A stretch of 43,417 nucleotides of DNA. It comes from Davidsoniella eucalypti (lineage: Eukaryota > Ascomycota > Sordariomycetes > Microascales > Ceratocystidaceae). A model generated the notes under the pieces. That model saw nothing but the letters and a program-made list of their open reading frames with translations. It was not told the origin of the DNA and ran no database searches. Positions 35,290 to 43,417 of the stretch are shown here, piece after piece. The number at the start of each line of letters is the position of its first letter. The first letter of the stretch is position 1. The position numbers were made by a program, and so were the translations under genes. The stretch is taken from contig RMBW01000164.1 of assembly GCA_004009845.1 (NCBI GenBank), positions 1 to 43,417 on the forward strand, in the 5' to 3' direction.

Positions 35290-35480
35290 TATATAAGACC
35301 GACGATGGTTCCTGCTTGAAGAGAGATGTTCTTCTTTGCTCTCTCCATCCACTTTCCAATTCTGATTAGTAAATATACATTCACTCACTCACTCATTACA
35401 CTCATTCATTCATTCTGTATCCAGTCGTTTCCAACTCTTCATCCTCCTCTACTACTATATACTTAGTATAACCAACAACC
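35240..35480 (+). promoter_or_regulatory. Promoter and leader of the hydrolase gene
   Basis: A TATA-like TATATAAG lies at 35290-35297. Just upstream are two near-palindromes, ACCGGTCTGGCCGGACACCG and CGCTTCGCGAGGCG, which could be binding sites. Downstream are a pyrimidine-rich start region (35325-35350) and CACT/CATT tandem repeats (about 35380-35415) before the ATG at 35481, which has the context ACCATGC. The leader would be about 150 bases. Confidence 0.5.
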
Positions 35481-36356
35481 ATGCTGGGTTCATCTCTTAT
35501 TGCCTCTCTGGCTGCTGCCAGCACCGTCGCCGGCATGGCCATCCGCGCCACTGGAGATACTCCTGTCTGGGAAACTCTGCCTGCCACACCCGCTCTGCCC
35601 GCACCCATCAGCACTACAATGTATGACGTCAACGGCATCAGCATGTGGGTACAGAAGTACAACGAGCAAGCCGGTGTGTCTCCCCTGGTCATGGACCACG
35701 GAGGTCTAGGCTACTCCGCCTACTTCGGCAGCGTCATCCAGCGTCTAGTCGATGCTGGCCGCTATGTCATTGCCATCGATCGCCGTGGTCACGGTCGCTC
35801 GACCTTCAACGCCAATGATGTCTTCACATACCAGCAGATGGCCACGGATATCTATGACCTGCTTAACCAGCTCGCCATTACGAAGTACCACGTTGTCGGC
35901 TGGTCGGACGGCGGTATCACTACCCTGCAGGCGATGATCAACTCGACCACGGCCGCACCTATCGACAAGGCCTTTGTATACGGCGCTAGTTCCCAGCCCG
36001 AGCAGACCAACACTTCTTTCACAGACACAGCCGTCTACACTACTTTCGTGCAGCGCTGTGCCACTGAGTACGCCGAACTGCAGCCTTCGGCCGACTTCTC
36101 TCAGTTCGGCTCCAAGGTAGCCACCATGGAGAACACTCTGCCACAGTTCACTGCTGCCGAGCTGGCCTCTATCAAGGGCGAAAGCCTGCTGATCGTCGGC
36201 GGCCAGTACGAGGAGGCTGTCAACCTCGATGTCCCTGAGATTCTTCACGCTGCTATTCCTGGTAGCACAGTCCAGATCTTGAGCGATGTCAGCCACTTTG
36301 CGCCTATGCAAGATCCTGATCAGTTCACTGACGCTATCCAGAAGTGGTTTGTGTAG
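35481..36356 (+). CDS. Secreted alpha/beta hydrolase
   Basis: A 291-residue intact frame. Residues 1-20 (MLGSSLIASLAAASTVAGMA) look like a signal peptide. The alpha/beta hydrolase fold shows the oxyanion HGG (73-75), the strand AIDRRGHGRS (98-107), the nucleophile elbow GWSDGG (Ser142) and the catalytic His in DVSHFAP (His272). The usual acid after the sixth strand (LLIVGG) is not a plain GxxD; a Glu in QYEEAV (about 244-245) or Asp250 must serve. Such enzymes cleave esters, amides, lactones or epoxides; the substrate is not predictable. Relatives include proline iminopeptidase-like and lactonase-like proteins. The start has a good context and a TATA-like box upstream. The gene is richer in G and C than its surroundings and stands between repeats, so it may be horizontally acquired or simply highly expressed. 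It looks functional. Confidence 0.88.
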   Translation: MLGSSLIASLAAASTVAGMAIRATGDTPVWETLPATPALPAPISTTMYDVNGISMWVQKYNEQAGVSPLVMDHGGLGYSAYFGSVIQRLVDAGRYVIAIDRRGHGRSTFNANDVFTYQQMATDIYDLLNQLAITKYHVVGWSDGGITTLQAMINSTTAAPIDKAFVYGASSQPEQTNTSFTDTAVYTTFVQRCATEYAELQPSADFSQFGSKVATMENTLPQFTAAELASIKGESLLIVGGQYEEAVNLDVPEILHAAIPGSTVQILSDVSHFAPMQDPDQFTDAIQKWFV

Positions 36357-36821
36357 AAGATCGGGGTGGAGGAAAATCAATAACTATAACTTAGCAAATT
36401 ATCAATATACTAGTAACCATAAAGAGTCTCCTGTTCAACATAGCTGTACGTGTATAGATATGTGTATATATATATTATATTTGTGTTTGTATTTGATACT
36501 TAGTGTATGCGTATTATTGATATTTCATAGCGATATATCGGCATGTGCCCGGCAGGAGTTGTCTAACTCCGCTTCGAAGCTAAGTGTGACAAGAAAATAA
36601 GCCTCACATTATATACTGCAACATATGTATGTACATATATGGCGTAGGGCGTGGCACGAGTAGTAGAAAGGGTGAAGATAAAAAGCATAAAACTAGCGTC
36701 CCTACAAAACTATACTGAGAAAAGATAGCCCTATAAAAACAAATATCGAGACTTGGTGCTGGTGGTCGAGTGACTAAAAGAATTTATTCTTATTCAATAC
36801 AAGACAATAAAAAGTCTATCC
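36357..36821. other. Spacer downstream of the hydrolase, no gene seen
   Basis: AT-rich 3' flank with TATATATAT tracts (36460-36480). No recognisable feature. Confidence 0.5.
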
Positions 36822-37025
36822 ATGTCACACGGACCACTAGAAAGGCGAAACGATACTGTTTTACGATTTCCGTTTGGTAAACAAGAGATGTATGCAATCC
36901 AAGCTGCCTTAGGAGTAAGCACGAATAAACGCAACAGACACTTCATCCTACGACATGAGGTATTACGTGACTTACGAGACATGAAAGTTGTCGACCAAGA
37001 ATACACATATATGTCTCTTTCTTGA
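36822..37025 (+). CDS. Small hypothetical ORF (67 residues)
   Basis: ATG-initiated frame with a protein-like, charged composition and little low complexity, including HFILRHEVLRDLRDMKVVDQEY. I do not recognise it. It lies between the hydrolase and repeat R3 in a repeat-rich region, so it may be a real small gene, a last exon, or a fragment of a mobile element. Confidence 0.25.
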   Translation: MSHGPLERRNDTVLRFPFGKQEMYAIQAALGVSTNKRNRHFILRHEVLRDLRDMKVVDQEYTYMSLS

Positions 37026-37206
37026 TCTTCAACTAGTTAGATGTTGAAAATGGCTTGTCGGCAAGTCTGGTCATTATTTATTTATTGCTATTTAACGTCT
37101 AAATCTTCATAGCTCTATAACTCCATAAGATAAAAGAATTTAAAAAAAAAAAAAAAACCCGTCTAAAATCATCAGATTAGATTAGATAGTGCCTCTTTTA
37201 ATTACT

Positions 37207-37376
37207 TATATTTAACGCCTACCTAAATCACTCTGATCGTACGACGCCAGATTGATTACCGGACAGATGTTCAAAGCCCTCCGCTCGACAAACTTGATAG
37301 CTTTGTATGTTTGGGACGACACGTTCCCCTAGCAGCTCTGAAGAACTAGTGGAGGACGAGCAACAAAAACAAATAC

Positions 37377-37407
<31 letters not shown>

Positions 37408-37544
37408 AAAAAAAAGTGCCTCCAACAAAACGATTCTCCAAAAGACAGACCCACAAAAACATTCCCCAAAAGACAGACCCACAAAACCATTCCCCAAAAG
37501 ATAGACCCACAAAACCAACCCCAGTGGAGCTACCATAGTGAGCC
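37207..37544. repeat. R3: short interspersed repeat, subtype A, with expanded minisatellite
   Basis: Shares with R1 the blocks TATTTAACGCCTACC, GACGCCAGATTG, CGGACAGATGTTCAAAGCC and ACTAGTGGAGGACGAGC. After the A-rich tract, a 28-base unit (CATTCCCCAAAAGACAGACC plus CACAAAAC) is repeated about three times (37430-37515), against once in R1 and R2. It ends GTGGAGCTACCAT (37524-37536), then GTGAGCC as after R2. The (TTGAT) start is degraded. Confidence 0.85.
37430..37515. repeat. 28-bp minisatellite inside R3
   Basis: Three imperfect head-to-tail units of about 28 bases built around CCCCAAAAGACAGACCCAC. Confidence 0.8.
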
Positions 37545-37735
37545 TCTAAGCCTCTAAGATGCTGGTGGCCGTAAGAAACAAAAAATTGGCGTAATCGAGT
37601 CGGGCTATGGATGAAGCACAGCGACAAGATTCCCGAGCCACGGGGTCGGGCATCCGGAACCTCCAAAAAGGCTGCCCTCCGATTGTGAGTGTGGCTCCCT
37701 GAGGGGAGTGCGATGGTCTTTCTTTGTGTACTATC

Positions 37736-37952
37736 TGATTTGATTTGATTATATTTAACGTCTACCTAAATCACTAAGATCATACGACGCCGGATTGGAT
37801 ACCGGACAGATATTTAGAGTCCTCCGCTTGACAAACTCAATAGCTTTGTATGTGCGGGACGACACCGTCCCCTAGCCCCGAAGAACTAGTGGTCCATACC
37901 TCCACTATGAGCAGCAAAAACAAATACAAAAAAAAAAAAAAAAAAAAAAAAA
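37736..37952. repeat. R4: short interspersed repeat, subtype B, ending in A25 at the LINE 3' end
   Basis: Starts TGATTTGATTTGATTATATT, carries the B-type block ACTAGTGGTCCATACCTCC, then AACAAATACA and 25 A (37928-37952). The blocks that follow the A tract in the other copies (GTGCCTCCAC, ACAGACCC) are missing; LINE sequence begins instead. Confidence 0.85.
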
Positions 37953-38045
37953 GGAAAAAGGTTGTAAAACATGAAAAACAGAACTGCGAACAGTAAGGCA
38001 AATAAAACATACAAAAACATAAACAAAAACCACACCAAAACCTCC

Positions 38046-41000
38046 TCAGTCACTTCCCCCCTCCGCTGTACTTGTCTGGCCCGCTGATGGGGCTTCTTCT
38101 CTAGGCGCATGGGCTCTGTAATGCCTCCATTTCACCTCTAATCTCTTGGCAAGATACTTGCAGGAGCTCTCTTTCCGAAGTAGCTTTTTGACAAAGCTAG
38201 TCCGGAGTGGTCTCTTATTTCCGGGGCACGCCCAGGGATGGAAAGGTTCCTTCCGTTGATGGCACAGTGGACAGTTTCTTTCCGCATCCGTATGTTCGAA
38301 CCGGTCATGGTACTCCGCAAAGTCGCCATGGCCTGTCCGGGCAGTTAGGATCCGTCCCACTGTAGATCTGTGCTGGTCTTTAAACCAGTCCACCTTGTAG
38401 ACAGTCTTTGTTTCAAAACGAACCCCAAGGTGCTTTCTCGGCTCGCACTCCGCTATCCATGACTTGAAGTCGGCATTCAGCTGTGCGTTTTTCCATCTGT
38501 GGGCGGAAGCAAGGGACATATGGTCGCGGTCGAGGTCCACAAGCTTAGTATTGCTTGTACACCCTTGTTTCGCCAACTTGTCAACTAGCTCGTTGCCAGG
38601 AACATTAGTGTGCCCTGGAACCCATCTAATGCCACCGACCGCTAGCTCTACACGCTCAGTGCCTCCTTTCCACTCATGGAGTAAGCTTCGGATCTTGTTG
38701 ACAGCCTCTTGAGAAGTTCCATTCTTACCCGCCATATTGGAGATGCGTTGTGCAACACCCAAATTGTCAAGGCACAGATATAGACTGCCTGCATCGGGAG
38801 GAGCATGCTTGATGGCCGCTTGGACTGCATTTTCTGCAGCAATAGCCTCCGTGTCGGCCACTTCTCGTAACGAGCCACATGACCCTAGACCTTCACAGAG
38901 TTTGATGCCCTCATAAAAGACTGCCCAGCCAGCCCCTGTCCTGCCCTTCTCATCGCGAGAACCATCGGAGTAAACCCATAACGTTTTCGGGTCTGCCTCA
39001 GCCACCTCTTTCAAATGATGTTTGGCGGCTTCTTCTTTGTCTAGTTGCGGTGGCAGACAGTCACGGGGGCCCTTTTCTTCTGGGAAGAGTCTGTTCGACT
39101 CTTTAATCGGCACCGGTAGCAATTTCTTGTACACATCGATGTGTCCTTCTATCTCTGTGATGCACAGCGGGTGCCGGGAGTCTACCGTGAAAGCCCGAAT
39201 GGCGGCGGCTCTATCAAGGTCCTTTAGTATCATCTCCATGTTTGGGAACGAGGAGAGGATGTGCAATAGCCTGGTTGGCGTGGTACAGTACACTGGCAGT
39301 GCGGCCCTCAGGGCAGCTCTCAAAGCTACCTCTAGCTTTTCTTTCCCTTTAGCTTGCATGAAGGGAGACCAGGTGGAAGAGGCATACGTCAGTTGGGGGA
39401 GCACGCAACTCCTTACAGCATGTAGCAGACTCCTCACTGGGGTCCTCGGTACACTCCCGAGAGAGCTCGGAGTGCGTTCGTGGTTCTCTGGCTTTAGCAG
39501 TGACCTGCTTTGCGTGTTCCAAAAAGTTGAAGCCGGAATCCCACCATACACCTAGCCACCTTAGAGACTTGGAAGGCTTTAGTAGCACTCCACAGGGTAG
39601 CGTAACTGGACTCATGGAGGAGCATCCTCTTGTTCGGCAGTGTAACAGTCCTGTTTTGTCCCAGTCTAGCGAAAGACCATTGTCCCTGCACCATTTCTCT
39701 ATCCTTTTCAGGGTTCCATTAATGGTTTCCACATTAACTGAAATGTTCTTAGATGAGACCGAAACGAGGCCATCGTCAGCGTAGGCCAGACCCCAAACCG
39801 CCGCATGTAGGCTCGTCATGTACAGCATGTACAGGATGGGTGAGGCCGGCGAGCCCTGTGGCAGGCTGCCTCCGACTTTCCTGGTGACCGGTTGGTCTCC
39901 TTCTATAGAGAGGGAAACTTCCCGTCCGGTGAGAAAAGATTCCACCCATTTGACTATTGACGTTGGCCAGCCTTGGTTTCTAAGCCTTTGAACCAGCCTG
40001 CCCCGTTTCACGGCGTCGAAGGCACCCTTGATGTCGTAGGTGACAAAAGAGGTTATCTCTCCATACTTGGATCGTCCCTTAATCTTGTCTGCTAGCAACA
40101 GTGTGAGGTCCGTAGCTGCCCTTCTTGGTACTGCGCTAGCATATGTGCGGGGGATGATCTCTAGTTCAATGGCTTGTGCCGCCAGTCTTCGCGCTACAAT
40201 TCTCTCGAGTCCCTTTCCCAGAGTTGAGAGAAGTGAGATCAGTCTGTAGCTTCTTGGGAGCGATTTGTCACGGCCTGGCTTTGGTATGACCACCAGGCAG
40301 GCCGTTTTGAAGACCTTGGGGTGCCAGCCAACTTCCAGACAGCCTCGGAAAAGTGCTGTCACTTTTGGCCCTAAGACCTTCCATGCCAACTTCCAGGCAC
40401 TGTTGGGGATGCCATCTTGCCCAGGGGCCGTGTTTCCCGGTTTGAAGATAGCGTTTCTGACTTCCGATTCAGTCAGCTCCTCCAGTTCTCGTGTGGGCCT
40501 AGCTACTTGGGTTTCTCCCCTGCGTGAGACTTCTTCTTCTGCCTCCTCTGCTTGGTGTGTGTGTCCAAGAGGAGCAGCGCCTTTTCCTTAGATGTGGACG
40601 CTGTCCCACTGTTTGAAGTCAGAGGTGGCATGCTGTATGATGCTCTGGCACGAGTCCAATTCAATGCCTTGAACACATCTCCTGGCTCGTTGATGGCTTC
40701 GATGTTCCGTTGCCACATTTCCCGCCTAGCTTTTCGTGCCTCTCGGCGAAAGGCTTTGCGCTTGGCCTTATACAGCTCGAAGAATAGAGCTGTTCGGTTC
40801 GCTCTCCAAGCAACTTTCGCTCGTCGTGCCTCTTGGATTGTGGCTTTGCAGGCATCGTTCCACCAGCGCTTCCCAACGCCTCTACCAGCAGTCTTTGGGG
40901 TTGACTCATCGAGAACTCGGACCAGTACTTGAGTGATCCTTCGAGCTTCTTCGTCCAGCCCCTCCGGGGTTGACAGCTGTCCAGATGTGAGGTTGGCGGA

Positions 41001-41791
41001 TTCTTTTTCACAAGCTTTCAGGAAGAGCTCCTTGTCTACCTTGTCCATCCTGTATCTCACAGCACGAATAGATGTGGGGAAGTGTACCGGCCACTGTTGT
41101 AAGGAGTACTTCGTGGTCACTCCCACAGTCCAGATCTGTTCGGACCTCCGTGGTGCAGAGATGCCCTCTGCTCAGCTCCCGGTTGCAAAGACTAAGTCTA
41201 TCACTGAGGGCGACCGGGGGTTGGCATGGCATGTTGTGACATCATGGTCATTCAGGAGAATGGCACCTGACTCCTCAACCCAATCTACCAGCTTGTCACT
41301 GTCGGAAGACTCGTTGGTTCCACTATCCCACAAGTGTGAATGTGTGTTCCAGTCCCCGCACAAAATTGCCTTCTGCCTCGCACGATTTCCTGCGCCTTCA
41401 AAGCAGCTACCCAGCGTTGATCATCGCCCGGGTTTGGGTTATATACGTTAGCTATCATAACCCCGTTGCCTAGGCGAACTACTACCATGTCACGATGGCC
41501 TACATTATCAGCCGTCATGACCTGCTCCGAGATCAAGCCCTTTCTAACATGGGTAATTGTCCTAGGACGCTCCACCCACTTTGCACATGGTGCATATGTC
41601 CGATAGTAGTCTATCGGAGCCGTCTGTGCATCCTCCAGGTTCCTCCGAATAAAGGGTTCCTGGATGCAAACTACGTCCACTTCCATTGCTTTTGCCGTCT
41701 GTAAAGCGGCAATGTGGTTGTCGTAACCACCATGAGCATTGAGCTGGAAAATCTTCAGCCCATTGATTGTTCTTGTGTTTGTATCACACAT
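38046..41791 (-). pseudogene. LINE ORF2: endonuclease, reverse transcriptase, RNase H, with frameshifts
   Basis: The replication enzyme that nicks target DNA and reverse transcribes the LINE RNA. It starts at 41791 (MCDTNTRTINGLKIFQLNA). The APE-type endonuclease (41791 to about 41090) shows FQLNAHG, VVCIQEPF, VYNPNPGDD, then after a shift CGDWNTHSHLWDS and SVIDLVFA, then GSDHEVLL. A linker (41126-40560) follows. The reverse transcriptase (about 40500-39600) has TAPGQDGIPN, VVIPKPGRDKSLPRSYRLIS, VTYDIKGAFDAV, GGSLPQGSPASP, the catalytic AYADDGLV and LRWLGVWWD. After another shift near 39500, RNase H (about 38990-38540) has YSDGSRDEKG, DTEAIAAENA, LCLDNLG and VPGHTNVPGNELVDKLAK. The end has a C-x2-C...H...C knuckle (CPLCHQRKEPFHPWAC), then the stop at 38046. 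At least four or five frame changes: near 41380, 41170, 41120, 40545 (beside a CA run) and 39500. Confidence 0.88.
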
Positions 41792-43414
41792 TAATTATCG
41801 CTGGGTTTGGGACGGTTGCTGCGCCGGAGGCTTGATCTTGGTGGGGCGGGCTTGGGATCTCTGGCGAGTTCCCTTGCGACCTGCACTTCCGGCAAGATCT
41901 GGGTTGGGGTAGAGCTCCCTTGGGGCTCTGGTGTCCGTTGGCTAGGGCCGGTGAAGGGGCGGCCTCGGTGACCTCCTGGGGTGGTCAGTGTCCGCCTGAG
42001 GAGTGCGAAGTTTTCCACACTTCTCGTTTCTGGCCTCCAAGAATTTCGTCTGTTGGGCCTTCCGGATTTCCCGCTTCTCCAGTTCGTCCACTCTATTTCT
42101 TAGTGGGCACTGGGGTCATCTGCTGGGTGTGGGCCTCGGCAGATGATGCATTTTGATATGCATTCATGCGCGGCCTCGCAGCAGGGAGGATGGTCGGCAC
42201 TTGTGTGTGCATTGGAGCCGCAGTGTTTGCACAGCTGGGCTCTGGAGCAGAGCTTCACATCGTGCCAAGAGAAGCATTTTGAGCATTGCTTCAGGGCTCT
42301 GGTTTCTCCAGCAGTAGCCGGGGGGATCAGCCTAGAACCCATCTTGATCCGTTTGGGAACTTTCGTTCCTACTGCTGGTATCTTCACCAGGAAGGTGACT
42401 TCCTCGCCCTTGCAGATTGGGCTGATGTGCTCTGGAGTGGCTTTGGTGGCCGCTTGGAAGCACTCCGAAATCATTTCGGTCGTGATGGCTGTATTGCCTT
42501 CACTTCCCAGGCTGATTTCTTTGACCATTGGCCCCACTAGATAGGCATCACAGGCGGATGCTTTTTCCAGGTTGTGTCGGGGCCAAACCACGCCTTGATG
42601 GCCTCGGACTGGTCCAGGAGTTTGGCCCGGTCTGCCGAGCTGCGGGGAGTCAGGCGAATCCCGTCTTGATGCGTGTGGCACACTGAAGGGCCCCTTTATC
42701 TTGTCATTCAGCAGACGAAGCTGATTTGTGACAATGAAACTGTCCGCCCCCTTCTTCTTTGACTTTTCAGCCAGGCGGACGAAGATTCTGTGATCTTGGC
42801 GTGCCTCCGGTGTCTTGGAGGTTGCCTTGTGATCAGGTTTCTGAGAGTTCTGGTTAGCTCTCTTGTTCTTCTGTCTTCTCTTTCGAGAGACAGTTTCCCA
42901 TTCGTCCTCCTTGTCCAAGGGGACGCTTCGGTGCCATCATCGCCTCGGTTGACGGCGTTCGATGGTTTGGCGCTCTGTTCGGCAGCCTTGCTTGTGGGGC
43001 GCCCTGTTGGGCGGTCTTGGTGGTCCTTTTCGTAGTTGGCAGGGCCACTGCATCAGTGGCAACTCTAGCATAAGTTGCCTCTGTTTGTTTCGGGACGGTT
43101 GATTGTCCCCCTCCGGTCCCTTGGCCTGCGACTGGCCGGGCCGGATAGCCCTCTGTGGAGCTGTGTTTTTGCACTCCTTGACGGAGTTTTCACCCATGAC
43201 GAACTTCAAAAGTTCGATTGCGAATGCATCTATCTTTGGGGTGATAAGTGCAGCGAGGTCTCCTTCCGGGTCTAAGTCATTGACCTTTTGGGACCATAAG
43301 TTGAGCGCCGGGGTGGCTGCGTTCATCATGAGATCGTGCCGCCGCTCATATTCTTTCTTACTGGCCTCAAGGGCTGCAAGAAAGGGGCTACCTCAGGGGG
43401 CCATTAGAGCCCAT
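41791..43414 (-). pseudogene. LINE ORF1 (Gag-like, CCHC zinc knuckles), multiple frameshifts
   Basis: RNA-binding chaperone of the LINE particle. It probably begins at the ATG at 43414 (MGSNGP), three bases from the window edge. The frame moves quickly to one reading LAALEASKKEYERRHDLMM and VNDLDPEGDLAALI. Further shifts are seen near 43150 (to EATYARVATDAVALP), near 42930 (to DEWETVSRKRRQK and HRIFVRLAEKSKKKG), at 42640-42690 and 42545 (a third frame reads TGFALTPRSSADRAKLLDQ), and at about 42107. The zinc-knuckle region reads CSKCFSWHDVKLCSRAQLC, then CKHCGSNAHTSADHPPC and CIICRGPHPADDPSC; the last Cys is reached only by a one-base shift, after which comes PLRNRVDELEKREIRKAQ. It ends with RSNRPKPSDN and TAA at 41793-41791. 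Stops are few; the damage is almost all indels. Confidence 0.8.
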
Positions 43415-43417
43415 TTT

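Larger units (their letters stand above)
37953..43414 (-). mobile_element. Tad1-like LINE retrotransposon, nearly full coding length, decayed by indels
   Basis: Non-LTR retrotransposon on the minus strand with two ORFs: ORF1 (zinc-knuckle RNA-binding protein) from about 43414 to 41791, and ORF2 (endonuclease, reverse transcriptase, RNase H) from 41791 to 38046. The stop of ORF1 and the start of ORF2 overlap as TAATG. All main catalytic motifs survive, but the frame changes many times through small indels. The right (5') end runs off the window just beyond the ORF1 ATG. The left (3') end is at or within repeat R4. Base composition is not AT-shifted as heavy RIP would produce. Confidence 0.9.

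Noticed and set aside
37953..43414. Heavy RIP as the cause of LINE inactivation
   Set aside because: The coding segments are not AT-shifted and in-frame stops are rare; damage is by indels.
1..43417. CRISPR array, prokaryotic operons, or a secondary-metabolite cluster
   Set aside because: The DNA is eukaryotic with spliceosomal introns; no spaced direct repeats and no PKS, NRPS or terpene synthase motifs were seen.

Overview
The window is fungal nuclear DNA, most likely from a filamentous ascomycete (Pezizomycotina). The reasons are short introns with GTAAGT-type donors and CTAAC branch sites, a White Collar-1 photoreceptor, a Skt5/Chs4 chitin synthase regulator with a CaaX end, and a Tad1-type LINE with endonuclease, reverse transcriptase and RNase H. 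The species cannot be named from what is visible. Gene density is low: five protein genes in 43 kb, separated by 3-6 kb AT-rich spacers.

Layout. 1-2381 (+): C-terminal part of an importin beta (Pse1/Kap121 type), two exons. 2382-5999: spacer that becomes the leader of the next gene. 6155-10048 (+): a wc-1-like LOV/PAS protein with no GATA zinc finger, preceded by a leader intron. 10049-15808: AT-rich spacer. 15809-17614 (-): NYN-domain (PIN-like nuclease fold) protein with a long Q/P/S-rich N-terminus. 17615-23965: spacer. 23966-28401 (-): SKT5/CHS4 homologue, best modelled as four exons; the last exon has only four codons and completes a CVVM prenylation motif. 28402-31141: spacer.

The right third, from about 31 kb, is repeat-rich. 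A Tc1-type DNA transposon (31142-32956) has perfect 24-bp inverted repeats and a DD34E transposase broken by one extra A. Four copies of a short repeat (R1-R4; 33060-33580 and 37207-37952) come in two subtypes arranged in the same order at both sites. A tRNA-like stretch follows R2. A Tad1-like LINE on the minus strand (about 37953-43414) retains its catalytic motifs but carries many small indels. Between the repeats sits an intact, GC-richer gene for a secreted alpha/beta hydrolase (35481-36356).

The host genes do not form a pathway or cluster: nuclear import, light sensing, probable RNA processing and cell-wall synthesis are neighbours only. The observations most worth a second look are the zinc-finger-less WC-1 with an enlarged LOV loop, the hidden four-codon CaaX exon of the chitin synthase regulator, and the relation between the R repeats and the 3' end of the LINE. 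I found no clear evidence of a wholly new multi-gene system.
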